Positions 1 to 9,968 of a stretch of 64,000 nt of DNA are shown piece after piece. This DNA comes from Xanthomonas sp. SI (lineage in GTDB: Bacteria; Pseudomonadota; Gammaproteobacteria; Xanthomonadales; Xanthomonadaceae). Every line of letters begins with the position of its first letter. Within the stretch, counting starts at the first letter, position 1. Location: assembly GCF_014236855.1 (NCBI RefSeq), contig NZ_CP051261.1, forward strand, positions 4,588,001 through 4,652,000, written 5' to 3'. Below the pieces are notes generated by a model. That model was given only the letters and a program-made list of their open reading frames with translations. It was not told where the DNA came from and searched no databases. Made by a program: the position numbers and the translations under genes.

Positions 1-209
1 GCGATCACCTGCAGGCCGGTGGCGCGCGAGAACGCATTCAGGGTGTCGCCCAGATCGCCGGGCGGCAGCACCGCCGCGGCGCCGGACGCGGCAGCCGGGG
101 CGGGCTGTGCGGCGAGCGGCGCCGCCGCCACGGCGACCGCAAGTGCCACGGCCAACGCGGTGACCGGAGGGAAGCGGGAAGAACAACGGAACGGGATACG
201 GGGCGGCAT
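1..209 (-). CDS. TonB-dependent receptor, N-terminal fragment (STN domain)
   Basis: Only the first 69 codons are inside the window; the gene runs off the left edge. The reading frame starts at an ATG and opens with a signal peptide (basic start, then an Ala/Val-rich stretch ending near LAAQ). It continues into LPPGDLGDTLNAFSRATGLQ, the typical start of the secretin/TonB short N-terminal (STN) domain of transducing siderophore receptors such as FecA. In that family the STN domain contacts a FecR-type protein in the periplasm. The fecR- and fecI-like genes lie just upstream on the same strand, which fits a FecIRA-type signalling receptor. The ligand cannot be told from this fragment. Confidence 0.8.
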   Translation of the reverse strand, partial: MPPRIPFRCSSRFPPVTALAVALAVAVAAAPLAAQPAPAAASGAAAVLPPGDLGDTLNAFSRATGLQVI

Positions 210-399
210 GAGCGTCGTCTGTCTGGTTGCCAACGAGGCGTGGCGAACATCCAAGACGACGCACAGCGACGATCCTGACAAGCAATCGCCATGAAATTTT
301 TATGACGCGTCGCAATGCGGGTTGCGACCGACGTCTTATCCCGGAAATTCGCTGCCTACCTGGGAGCGGCACCGCCCGCGGCAGCAAGCGTAGCGGCGT

Positions 400-1407
400 C
401 TACTGGTGAACGGCGGTGTCGCCGGTCAGCGTGATGCCCGTTGCCGTGCGCTGGATCCGCAGCGGATACAGCCGTGCCAGGTGCGCCAGGGTCTGCTCCG
501 GCTGGTCCAGGCGGAAGCGCCCGGACACCTGCAGCGCGCCCACCGCCGGATCGGCGATGGCGATCGACTGCGGCGAGCGGCGGTTGAGCCGTTCCACCAG
601 CCGCGACAGCGGAATGCCGGCGGTCTGCAGCCAGCCTTCGCGCCAGTCGCCGGCGTCCGGGTCGAAGCGGGCCAGCGCGCCCAGGCCGTCGCGTGCGGCG
701 TCGATGCGCATGCCCTGGGCCAGCACCTGGCGTGCGCCGCGGCTGACGATCTCCACCCGTCCCGAGTACACCGACAGCTCGCTGGTGGCGCCATCGCGCG
801 CAAGGTTGAACACGGTCCCCAGCACCCGCACTCGGGCCGTGCCCAGGGCGACCTCGAACGGGCGCCGCGCGTCGTGGGCGACGTCGAAGAACACTTCGCC
901 GGCCTCCAGCGCAACCTCGCGCCGGTGCGCACGCAGCTGCACGCGCACGCGGCTGGCGCCGTTGAGGGTGAGCACGCTGCCGTCGTCGAGCTTGAGCACG
1001 CGCACCTGTCCCGGCGCAGTGGCGGCCAGCAGCGGCGCCGGGTCCGGACGCAGCCATGGCCACGCCAGCACGGCCAGCAACGCCAGGCTGGCGGCCAGCG
1101 CCACCGCGGCCTGCCAGCGCCGCCGGTGCCGTAGCGGCGCTGCCGCGGGTGCCGATGCGGAGGCGGACAGCACCCGCGGCATCGCAGCCGGCGTATCGAA
1201 GCCAGCCAGCGCCTCCAGCAAGGCCGCATCGTGCGCCAGCGCCCACAGCGCATCGAACGCGGCGCGATGCGCCGGATCGGCGGCCAGCCAGCGCTGCAGG
1301 CCGGGCGGATCGGCGCCGTCGCCGGCAAGCTTGCGTGCCACCCAGTCCGCGGCGTCGCCGGGAGCCTGTGCGCGATCGCCGGGGGGCAAGGCCGGATCCC
1401 GGCTCAT
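400..1407 (-). CDS. FecR-family anti-sigma / sigma regulator
   Basis: A 335-residue single-pass membrane protein expected to relay the receptor's ligand state to the ECF sigma factor. It has an N-terminal cytoplasmic DUF4880-like segment (DWVARKLAGD, LQRWLAADPAHRAAFD), one hydrophobic segment near residues 100-120 (LAASLALLAVLAWPWL), and a periplasmic FecR domain with the signature LDDGSVLTLNGASRVRV and VALEAGEVFFDVAHD. A C-terminal STN-like half (IPLSRLVERLNRRSPQSIAI) follows. I chose the ATG that overlaps the stop of the sigma gene by four bases (ATGA), which implies translational coupling. A longer in-frame extension upstream runs through the sigma gene and is not plausible. Confidence 0.92.
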   Translation of the reverse strand: MSRDPALPPGDRAQAPGDAADWVARKLAGDGADPPGLQRWLAADPAHRAAFDALWALAHDAALLEALAGFDTPAAMPRVLSASASAPAAAPLRHRRRWQAAVALAASLALLAVLAWPWLRPDPAPLLAATAPGQVRVLKLDDGSVLTLNGASRVRVQLRAHRREVALEAGEVFFDVAHDARRPFEVALGTARVRVLGTVFNLARDGATSELSVYSGRVEIVSRGARQVLAQGMRIDAARDGLGALARFDPDAGDWREGWLQTAGIPLSRLVERLNRRSPQSIAIADPAVGALQVSGRFRLDQPEQTLAHLARLYPLRIQRTATGITLTGDTAVHQ

Positions 1408-1973
1408 GCGTCGTCGTCCTGCGCCGGGCCGCGCTGCGCAGCGCGCACCGCGGCGCCGGCCGGCGGACGCGTGGCATCGGTCCGCGCCACCGCCTCCTGC
1501 AGCCAGCGCAGCCCGCGGCTGACGTGCTTTTCCACCGCGCCCTCGCTCAGGCCCAGCGCCTCGGCGATCTCGCGATAGCTCTGCCCGCGCACCCGGCAAC
1601 GCACGAACACCTCGCGGCGCAGTGGCGGCATGCCCTGCAGCGCGCGGGCGAAGCTCTCCACGCGCTCGCGCTGCATCGCCGCCTCCTCCACGCCCAAGGC
1701 CGGGCTGGGCACGTCGTCGCTGATCGATTCGGTGCGTTGGCGCTGGCGCCGGCGCAGATGGTCGTTGAGCAGGTTGAGCGCGATGGAGCGGGCCAGCGCC
1801 GCCATATCGGTGACCACATGCTCGCGCGCGTACACGACCAGGCGCAGGAAGGTCTCCTGCACCAGGTCCTCGGCCAGTGACCAGTCGCCGGTGCGCCGGA
1901 ACAAAAACCGATGCAACGCCGGCCGGTGCTGGTCCAGCCGATGCTGATCGAGGTGGCAGACCGGTGTGACCAT
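1404..1973 (-). CDS. FecI-like ECF sigma-70 factor
   Basis: A 189-residue ECF sigma factor. Region 2 is visible as FLFRRTGDWSLAEDLVQETF, and region 4 as a helix-turn-helix SYREIAEALGLSEGAVEKHV. The family directs RNA polymerase to the promoter of the cognate TonB receptor when the surface ligand is present, and is often itself Fur-controlled. No clear Fur box was seen here. The start is uncertain: in-frame ATGs lie further upstream, but the chosen one is preceded by GGGAAG and gives the usual family length. It is the first gene of a fecI-fecR-receptor run and its stop overlaps the fecR start. Confidence 0.9.
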   Translation of the reverse strand: MVTPVCHLDQHRLDQHRPALHRFLFRRTGDWSLAEDLVQETFLRLVVYAREHVVTDMAALARSIALNLLNDHLRRRQRQRTESISDDVPSPALGVEEAAMQRERVESFARALQGMPPLRREVFVRCRVRGQSYREIAEALGLSEGAVEKHVSRGLRWLQEAVARTDATRPPAGAAVRAAQRGPAQDDDA

Positions 1974-2075
1974 GGCTTCCCATGCATGGCGATGCGTGCG
2001 CAGCTTATAGCGCATCGGCATGCAACCGGCATGACCTGTGCGGCGCTGTCCTGCGCCGGCGCCACGCAAGCGCAT

Positions 2076-2106
2076 AAAAAAAGAGCCCCGCATCGCTGCG
2101 GGGCTC
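2076..2106 (-). terminator. Rho-independent terminator of groESL
   Basis: On the minus strand a ten-base-pair stem (GAGCCCCGCA with TGCGGGGCTC, four-base loop) is followed directly by seven T residues. It lies about 40 bases after the groEL stop codon and separates groESL from the fecI promoter region. Confidence 0.9.
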
Positions 2107-2147
2107 CTTTCGATTGCGTACTGCAGGTCGGCTTGCGCCGGTGCGGA

Positions 2148-3951
<1,804 letters not shown>

Positions 3952-3959
3952 GCGGCGTC

Positions 3960-4247
3960 TTAGCCGACGATCGCGAGGATGTCGTCTTCGCGCAGCACCT
4001 TGTACTCGACGCCTTCGGCCTTGTAGCTGGAGCCGGCGTACTGGCCGTAGATGACCTTGTCGCCGACCTTGACCGCCGGAGCGCGGACGCTGCCGTTGTC
4101 CAGCGGCTTGCCGCTGCCGATGGCGACGATCTCGCCCTTGGTGGACTTTTCCTTGGCCGAATCCGGGATCACGATGCCGCCGGCGGAAATTTCATCGGCT
4201 TCGATCGGCTTGACTACGACGCGGTCGTGAAGCGGCTTGATGCTCAT
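3960..4247 (-). CDS. groS: 10 kDa co-chaperonin GroES
   Basis: A 95-residue co-chaperonin that caps the GroEL ring. It contains [20 protein letters not shown], the mobile-loop region [20 protein letters not shown], and the conserved end [16 protein letters not shown]. The start is the [10 protein letters not shown] methionine, preceded by a GAGGG ribosome-binding site. A longer open frame upstream would run through the promoter and operator and is rejected. First gene of the groES-groEL operon, with an HrcA-type CIRCE-like element upstream. Confidence 0.99.
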   Translation of the reverse strand: MSIKPLHDRVVVKPIEADEISAGGIVIPDSAKEKSTKGEIVAIGSGKPLDNGSVRAPAVKVGDKVIYGQYAGSSYKAEGVEYKVLREDDILAIVG

Positions 4248-4297
4248 TGAGAGAGACCCTCTTAAGTGATTGATTGGTCTAGGAAAGGCTGGCGATG

Positions 4298-4324
4298 TTA
4301 GCACTCGCATGTGACGACTGCCAG
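4298..4324 (-). promoter_or_regulatory. Degenerate CIRCE (HrcA operator) upstream of groES
   Basis: On the plus strand TTAGCACTC is followed by nine bases and GACTGCCAG. The first half is a perfect CIRCE half-site; the second matches the consensus GAGTGCTAA at six of nine positions. The position, about 50 bases before the groES start, is where HrcA binds in CIRCE-controlled groE operons. Read on the minus strand, the conserved half contains TAACAT, a possible -10 hexamer, so a bound repressor would block RNA polymerase. No convincing sigma-32 promoter was identified by eye. Confidence 0.7.
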
Positions 4325-4521
4325 CAACGCTCGCGAAAAAACCCGGTACGCCGGGATGCGCAAGATGTGGTGCTGGCCGGCGCCCTTTCAAGGGCTGGCG
4401 GCAAAAAAATTTCGCTTCGGCGCCCGTCCGGCCGTGGAACTGGTACCCGGATTCCGCAACGCTGTCACAGGGGCAGGCTAGGCTCGCAGACCCAGGGGGG
4501 ACCATCCAAAAGGAGTTGTCG

Positions 4522-6291
4522 ATGAAGCCATCCGCCGTTGCCTTACCTCTCGCCTGTCTGCTGGCCCTGGCCGGCCACGCCCAGGCCGCCGTATTCATCA
4601 ACGAATTGCACTACGACGATGCCACCGCCGCCGGCGATACCGGCGAGGGCGTGGAGATCGTCGCCACCGCCGGCGAGAGCCTGAGCGGCTACAAGGTCTA
4701 CCTGTACAACGGCAGCAACCCCGGCGCCGCCGCCGTCTACGCCACGACCTCGGTGCCGGCCGGCAGCCTGGTCACCTGCGGCGGGCAGGTGCGCATCGCC
4801 ACCGTCGGCTACGCCAGCAACGGCGTGCAGAACGGCCCCAACGACGGTGTGGCGCTGGTCGACGGCAGCGGCCAGGTGGTGCAGTTCCTCAGCTACGAGG
4901 GCGCGATCACCGGCGGTGGCGGCCCGGCGGCCGGCCTCACCAGCCAGAACCTGCCGGTCAGCGAGAGCAACAGCACCGCCGCGGGCACCTCGCTGCAGCT
5001 GCGCGGCAGCAACGGCAGCGCCGCGTCCGACTTCAGCTGGGCCGGCAGCTCGGCCAGCAGCTTCGGCGCCTGCAACAGCGGCCAGACCTTCAGCGGCGGC
5101 GGCAGCAATACCGCGCCGTCGGTGACCGCGACCACGCCGGCACAGGGCGCCAGCAACTTCCCCGCCGCCGGCGACCTGGCGGTGACCTTCAGCGAAGCGG
5201 TGACCCTGGCCAGCGGCGCGTTCGGGCTGAGCTGCAGCCAGTCCGGCACGGTGGCGCTGAGCTACCCGAGCAGCGGCAGCCAGTTCGCGATCTCCACCAA
5301 CACCGCGCTGGCCGCCGGCGAAAGCTGCAGCCTGAGCATCCTGGCGGCAAAGATCAGCGACGCCGGCGGCGCGCACCCGGCACAGGACAGCAGCATCGCC
5401 TTCAGCGTCGCCAGCGGCAGCGGCGGCGGTGCCAGCGGCTACTACTCGCGGGTCAACACCTCCAACGCCAGCCAGTTGCGCTGCTCGCTGCACGAGACGA
5501 TCAAGGGCCACACCGTCTATCCGTACAGCAGCAGCTCCGGCACCAGCACCTGGACCATCCTGGAGATCGCCGACGAGGACCCGAACAACAGCGGGCGCAT
5601 CCTCGACGCCTACCGCAACCGCAGCTACGCCAAGGGCACCGACCGCGCCGGCAGCGGCAGCGGGCTGAAGTACAACCGCGAGCACAGCTGGCCGAACTCG
5701 CTGGGCTTCGGCACCGCCAGCGGCGACAAGGGCCTGCCCTACGCGCCGTACACCGACACGCACATGCTGTACCTGACCGATTCCACCTGGAACGCCGACC
5801 GCGGCAACAAGCCGTACGCGAACTGCGACAGCAACTGCGGCGAGCGCATCACCGAGGCCAACGCCGGCTTCGGCGGCGGCAGCGGCAGCTACCCGGGCAA
5901 CTCCAACTGGGTGCGCACCCCGGACGGCAACGGCGGCAGCTTCGAAGTGTGGAACCACCGCAAGGGCGACATGGCGCGCGCGGTCATGTACATGGCGATC
6001 CGCTACGAAGGCGGCACCGACGCGGCCACCGGGCAGTCCGAGCCGGACCTGGAACTGACCGACGACCGCAGCAAGATCGTGCAGACCTCGGCCTCGCCGG
6101 CCTACATGGGCCTGCTGTCGACGCTGATCGCGTGGAGCCAGCAGGATCCGCCGGACGACGCCGAGCGTGCCCGCAACGAAGTGGTGTACAGCTTCCAGGG
6201 CAACCGCAATCCGTTCATCGACCACCCGGAGTGGGCGACCTCCTCGCTGTTCACCTCGGCCAAGCCGGCGACCTGCCAGCTGCTCAACTGA
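4522..6291 (+). CDS. Secreted endonuclease I family nuclease with lamin-tail-like and Ig-like domains
   Basis: A 589-residue exported nuclease. A signal peptide ([17 protein letters not shown]) is followed by a lamin-tail-type beta domain ([20 protein letters not shown], about residues 25-180). Next is a Big_5/SbsA Ig-like segment beginning near [20 protein letters not shown]. The C-terminal endonuclease I domain (about 310-589) carries NREHSWPNS with catalytic His388, [20 protein letters not shown], and [17 protein letters not shown]. The family cuts extracellular or periplasmic DNA/RNA with a metal ion. The ATG was chosen because AAGGAG lies six bases upstream; an earlier TTG touches the ribosome-binding site. 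Monocistronic. Confidence 0.93.
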   Translation: MKPSAVALPLACLLALAGHAQAAVFINELHYDDATAAGDTGEGVEIVATAGESLSGYKVYLYNGSNPGAAAVYATTSVPAGSLVTCGGQVRIATVGYASNGVQNGPNDGVALVDGSGQVVQFLSYEGAITGGGGPAAGLTSQNLPVSESNSTAAGTSLQLRGSNGSAASDFSWAGSSASSFGACNSGQTFSGGGSNTAPSVTATTPAQGASNFPAAGDLAVTFSEAVTLASGAFGLSCSQSGTVALSYPSSGSQFAISTNTALAAGESCSLSILAAKISDAGGAHPAQDSSIAFSVASGSGGGASGYYSRVNTSNASQLRCSLHETIKGHTVYPYSSSSGTSTWTILEIADEDPNNSGRILDAYRNRSYAKGTDRAGSGSGLKYNREHSWPNSLGFGTASGDKGLPYAPYTDTHMLYLTDSTWNADRGNKPYANCDSNCGERITEANAGFGGGSGSYPGNSNWVRTPDGNGGSFEVWNHRKGDMARAVMYMAIRYEGGTDAATGQSEPDLELTDDRSKIVQTSASPAYMGLLSTLIAWSQQDPPDDAERARNEVVYSFQGNRNPFIDHPEWATSSLFTSAKPATCQLLN

Positions 6292-6298
6292 GCCGGAT

Positions 6299-6328
6299 CT
6301 CCGGCGCGCCGACGGCGGCGCGCCGGAG
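6299..6328 (+). terminator. Strong hairpin after the endonuclease gene
   Basis: A perfect 13-base-pair inverted repeat (CTCCGGCGCGCCG, loop ACGG, CGGCGCGCCGGAG) begins seven bases after the stop codon. There is no T-tract, so it may be a factor-dependent terminator or an RNA-stabilising hairpin. From here to 6640 I see no gene: frames are open because of GC bias only. Confidence 0.55.
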
Positions 6329-6640
6329 CATCCAGCGCGCGATCCGGGTGGCTTCGGGCCATCCGGCATCGCTCGCGCATGCAATGGGCGCTCGGCGGCA
6401 GATGGCCGCCGCCAGCGTGCGAACGCCGGCACGATCACGGCCCTGTTTTCCCGCCTGCTGCCCTGCATCGCCATCGGGCTACCGTGCATGTCCCGCGACG
6501 AAAATCGGTTCGCCGCAGTGCGGCCCTGCGCCATGCCCGGCCCGCGCCATCCCGCGCAGCCCCGCACAGGCCTGCAACCGCACGCCCGCGGGCGCGCACT
6601 CATGCCCGAACCAGGCCCGGCAAAGCCCTGCCGGCGTCCC

Positions 6641-6646
6641 TATACT
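6641..6646 (+). promoter_or_regulatory. Possible -10 box of cutA
   Basis: TATACT lies only nine bases before the cutA ATG. No good -35 hexamer is found 16-18 bases upstream and no Shine-Dalgarno sequence precedes the ATG. If used, transcription would begin within a few bases of the start codon, giving a nearly leaderless mRNA. Confidence 0.4.
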
Positions 6647-6655
6647 GTCGGCCGC

Positions 6656-6988
6656 ATGTCTTCGCCCCCACTCCGTTTGCTGTTCAGCACCTGCCCCGAT
6701 CCCGCCAGCGCCGCGCGGATCGCCCAGGTCTTGGTCGAAGAACGGTTGGCCGCGTGCGTGAGCCGCCTGCCCGGCGTGCACGCCACCTATCGCTGGCAGG
6801 ACACCGTGGAGCAGGCCGAGGAAGTGCTGCTGCTGATCAAGACCGCCGCCGACCGCATCCCCGCGCTGCAACAGCGGCTGTGCGAACTGCACCCCTTCGA
6901 CGTCCCCGAACTGATCGAGGTCGAGGTCGCCGGCGGCCTGCCCGCCTACCTGCAGTGGATGTACGCCGAAACCCGTGAGGAACCGTAA
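6656..6988 (+). CDS. cutA: Divalent-cation tolerance protein CutA
   Basis: A 110-residue CutA1 protein, a trimeric ferredoxin-like-fold protein linked to copper and divalent-ion tolerance. The family motifs RLAACVSRLPGVHATYRWQ, EEVLLLIKTAADR and ELHPFDVPELIEVEV are present, and length matches the family. The gene sits directly before dsbD, as in other gammaproteobacteria where dsbD was first named cutA2. The dsbD start follows by a few bases, so the two are probably co-transcribed. Confidence 0.96.
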   Translation: MSSPPLRLLFSTCPDPASAARIAQVLVEERLAACVSRLPGVHATYRWQDTVEQAEEVLLLIKTAADRIPALQQRLCELHPFDVPELIEVEVAGGLPAYLQWMYAETREEP

Positions 6989-6992
6989 GCCG

Positions 6993-9278
6993 ATGACCGT
7001 GCTGCACCGTATCGCCGCCCTGTGCCTGCTGGCCCTGGCCGCCTTCCCCGCCCTGGCGATCAGCGAAAAGGATCTGCTGCCGGTCGATCAGGCCTTCGTG
7101 CTGAGCGCGCAGGCGCCCGAGCGCGGCCGCATCGAGCTGCACTGGAAGATCGCCGACGGCTATTACCTGTACCGGCACCGGATCGCGGTGCGGGTGCTGA
7201 GCGGCTTCAAGGCCAACCCGACCGTGCAGCTGCCGGCCGGGCATAAGAAGACCGACCCGTACTTCGGTGAGGTGGAAACCTACCGCGGCGAATTGAACGC
7301 GGTGCAGAGCGGCGTGGCCGATCCCGCCACGACCAGCCTGCAGGTGGAGGTGCGCTACCAGGGCTGCGCCGACGCCGGCGTGTGCTATCCGCCGCAGAAG
7401 CGCGTGCTCACCGTGGCGCTGCCGGCGGCCGAGGCCGGTGCGGCGACGACCGCCTCCTCGCCGCTGCCGGGCAGCGCGCCGGGCGCGGCTGGCCCCGCCG
7501 CCAAGCCGTTGTTCGGCGCCGGTGCCGGCGCCGTGCAAGGCCTGCCGCTGCCGTCGGACCAGGCGTTCGGCTTCGAAGCCATCGTCGGCGACGGCAACAC
7601 CCTGCTGCTGCGCTTCACCCCGGCGCCGGGCTACTACCTATATCGCGACCGTACCGCGCTGGCGCTGGAAGGCGCGACCGGCATCCGCACCGGCATGCCG
7701 CACTGGCCGCAGGGCCGCTCGCACCAGGACGAGCACTTCGGCAACGTAGTGGTGTATTTCGACCAGACCGAGGTCAGCGTGCCGCTGCAGCGGCAGCGCG
7801 CCGATGCCGCCGACGCGACCCTGGTCGCCACCTTCCAGGGCTGCCAGACCGACGGCATCTGCTATCCGCCGATGACCCGGCGGGTGAAGCTGTCGCTGCC
7901 CAAGGGCAAGCTCAGCCCAACCGACCAGGCCGAAGTGACGCCGCTGCTGGTGACGCCGCTGGACAGCCGCCAGGCCGACGCCAGCGCTGCGGCGGCCGAC
8001 GCGGCCACGCCGGTGACCGCGCCCGACGCGGCGAGCGTGCCCGATGCCTCGGTGCACAACGCCGCGCGCAGCACCGCGCCGGCCGCCGAGCCGCAGAACC
8101 TGCTGTGGGTGTTGCTGGCGGCGCTGGGCGGCGGCCTGATCCTGAACCTGCTGCCGTGCGTGCTGCCGATCCTGTCGCTGAAGGTGCTGGGCCTGGCGCA
8201 CAGCGGCGAAAGCCATGCGCGCGCCCGCAGCCATGCGCTGTGGTACACGCTCGGAGTCCTGGCGTCCTTCGCCGTGGTCGGCGGCATCGCCGTGGCCGCG
8301 CATCTGCTGTGGGGCTTCCAGCTGCAGCGCCCGGGCTTCGTCGCCGTGCTGGCCTACCTGATGTTCGCGATGGGCCTGAGCCTGTCCGGCGTGTTCACGC
8401 TCAGCGCCAACCTCGGCGGGCTCGGCCAGTCGCTGTCCTCGCGCAGCGGCCCGGTCGGCGACTTCTCCACCGGCGTGCTGGCCTGCGTGGTCTCCAGCGC
8501 CTGCGTCGGCCCGTTCATGGGCCTGGCGCTGGGCTATGCGTTCGCCGCGCCGCCGGCGATCGGCATGCTGGTGTTCCTGACCATGGGCCTGGGCCTGGCG
8601 CTGCCGTTCCTGCTGGTTGGCTTCATCCCCTCGCTGGCCAAGCGCCTGCCCACCCCCGGCCCGTGGATGGAGACGCTCAAGCAGGTGCTGGCGTTCCCGA
8701 TGTACCTGACCGCGATCTGGCTGCTGTGGGTGCTGGGCAAGCAGCGCGGCGTGGATGCGGTGGCGCTGCTGCTGGTCGGCGCCACGCTGCTGGCGCTGGG
8801 CCTGTGGTGGATCGAGCGCGCGCGCTGGCGCAGCCACACCCTCGGCTTGCGCCTGGCCTCGCTGCTGGTGCTGCTGGCGCTGCTGCCGGTGTGGGGCGTG
8901 ACCCGGCTGGCGCCGCCCAGCGTGACCGCAGAGCGCAACACCGTGGCCTTCTCGCCGGAGATGCTGGACCGGCTGCGCACCGACAACCGCGTGGTGTTCG
9001 TCAACATGACCGCCGACTGGTGCGTGACCTGCAAGGCCAACGAACGCAACGTGCTCGGCAGCGACGCCTTCCGCGACACGCTCAAGCGGGTCGACGCGGT
9101 GTACATGAAGGGCGACTGGACCAACGAGGACGCGCGCATCAGCGCCTTCCTGGCCGAACACAAGGCGGTGGGTGTGCCGCTGTACGTGGTCTACGGTCCG
9201 GGCGCACCGCCGACCGTGCTGCCGCCGGTGCTGAGCCAGGCGGTGGCCGAGGACGCCCTGCTGCGCGCGGCGCGATGA
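6993..9278 (+). CDS. dsbD: Thiol:disulfide interchange protein DsbD with duplicated N-terminal domain
   Basis: An inner-membrane reductase that carries electrons from cytoplasmic thioredoxin to periplasmic thiol proteins. At 761 residues it is about 200 longer than E. coli DsbD. After a signal peptide there are two successive periplasmic alpha domains, each with the CX5C signature: CADAGVCYPP (Cys125, Cys131) and CQTDGICYPP (Cys284, Cys290). A transmembrane domain starts near residue 370 with LLPCVLPILSLKVLG and LACVVSSACVGP. The C-terminal thioredoxin domain has WCVTCK (Cys677, Cys680). The start is the ATG after GAGGAA; a GTG six codons upstream is the alternative. Its last bases overlap the next thioredoxin gene (ATGA). 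Confidence 0.96.
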   Translation: MTVLHRIAALCLLALAAFPALAISEKDLLPVDQAFVLSAQAPERGRIELHWKIADGYYLYRHRIAVRVLSGFKANPTVQLPAGHKKTDPYFGEVETYRGELNAVQSGVADPATTSLQVEVRYQGCADAGVCYPPQKRVLTVALPAAEAGAATTASSPLPGSAPGAAGPAAKPLFGAGAGAVQGLPLPSDQAFGFEAIVGDGNTLLLRFTPAPGYYLYRDRTALALEGATGIRTGMPHWPQGRSHQDEHFGNVVVYFDQTEVSVPLQRQRADAADATLVATFQGCQTDGICYPPMTRRVKLSLPKGKLSPTDQAEVTPLLVTPLDSRQADASAAAADAATPVTAPDAASVPDASVHNAARSTAPAAEPQNLLWVLLAALGGGLILNLLPCVLPILSLKVLGLAHSGESHARARSHALWYTLGVLASFAVVGGIAVAAHLLWGFQLQRPGFVAVLAYLMFAMGLSLSGVFTLSANLGGLGQSLSSRSGPVGDFSTGVLACVVSSACVGPFMGLALGYAFAAPPAIGMLVFLTMGLGLALPFLLVGFIPSLAKRLPTPGPWMETLKQVLAFPMYLTAIWLLWVLGKQRGVDAVALLLVGATLLALGLWWIERARWRSHTLGLRLASLLVLLALLPVWGVTRLAPPSVTAERNTVAFSPEMLDRLRTDNRVVFVNMTADWCVTCKANERNVLGSDAFRDTLKRVDAVYMKGDWTNEDARISAFLAEHKAVGVPLYVVYGPGAPPTVLPPVLSQAVAEDALLRAAR

Positions 9279-9844
9279 ACGCCACGCCGCCGCGCCTGCT
9301 CGCGGTGGCGGCGATCGCGGCTGTGCTGGGCATTGCCGCCGCGCAGGTCTGGTGGCGCACGCCGGCGACAACGCCGTCGGCGCCGGCCACCGGCAGCGCG
9401 CTGCCGGCCGGCGTCGCCGCGGCCCGCCCCGGCGATCCGGCACCGGCGCTGCGCCTGCCCACCCTCGACGGCGGCAGCCTGACCCTGGCCCAGTTCCGCG
9501 GCCGCCCCTTGTTGGTCAATGTCTGGGCCAGCTGGTGCGAACCGTGCGTGCGCGAGATGCCGGAACTCGACCGCCTGGCGCGCGCGCAGCCGGCCAACGG
9601 CCTGCAGGTGCTCGGCATCGCCCTGGACCGCCCCGAGGACGTGCGTGCGTTCCTGCAGCGGGTGCCGATCGGCTACCCGATCGCGCTGGAAACCCCCGGC
9701 CCGGCCGACGCCAGCGTGCGCCTGGGCGACACCCAGGGCCTGCTGCCCTACAGCGTGCTGATCGACGCCAACGGCCGCATCGTGCGGCAGAAGCTGGGGC
9801 CGTTCGCACCGGGCGAGGCGGAGCGCTGGGCGCAGTTGCCGTAG
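9275..9844 (+). CDS. TlpA/ResA-like membrane-anchored thioredoxin
   Basis: A 189-residue periplasmic thiol-disulfide protein. An uncleaved anchor or signal (LLAVAAIAAVLGIAAAQVWW) is followed by an AhpC/TSA-Redoxin-type fold with PALRLPTLDGGSLTLAQFRG and LLVNVWASWCEPCVREMPEL; the active site is Cys88-X2-Cys91. The later segment LLPYSVLIDANGRIV contains the cis-Pro loop region. The start codon overlaps the dsbD stop by four bases, so it is translated together with DsbD, its likely electron donor. A role in cytochrome c maturation or periplasmic reduction is inference from the family and context. Confidence 0.93.
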   Translation: MNATPPRLLAVAAIAAVLGIAAAQVWWRTPATTPSAPATGSALPAGVAAARPGDPAPALRLPTLDGGSLTLAQFRGRPLLVNVWASWCEPCVREMPELDRLARAQPANGLQVLGIALDRPEDVRAFLQRVPIGYPIALETPGPADASVRLGDTQGLLPYSVLIDANGRIVRQKLGPFAPGEAERWAQLP

Positions 9845-9865
9845 GCGCTCGTTTGCGTACTGGCC

Positions 9866-9938
9866 CCTGTAGGAGCGGCTTCAGCCGCGACAGGAACTTG
9901 CCGAAGGTGCCTGTCGCGGCTGAAGCCGCTCCTACAGG
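9866..9938. repeat. REP-like palindrome (copy 1)
   Basis: Two 29-base arms are perfect inverted copies of CCTGTAGGAGCGGCTTCAGC extended by CGCGACAGG, separated by a 15-base spacer AACTTGCCGAAGGTG. A very similar copy with an almost identical spacer lies at 21461-21532, and others at 23045-23109, 53494-53577 and 40264-40289 (one arm only). It lies between two convergent genes. REPIN-type dispersed element, non-coding. Confidence 0.9.
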
Positions 9939-9968
9939 GATCGGGATCGTCGCCTGGATCGGCTTGCG

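Noticed and set aside
210..399. A FecI-type promoter before the TonB receptor
   Set aside because: A GGAAAT-like hexamer occurs only on the wrong strand and no matching -10 was found at suitable spacing.
7382..9844. A long plus-strand frame covering dsbD in another frame
   Set aside because: Only its last part (from 9275) is a real gene, the TlpA-like thioredoxin; the rest is out of frame with dsbD.
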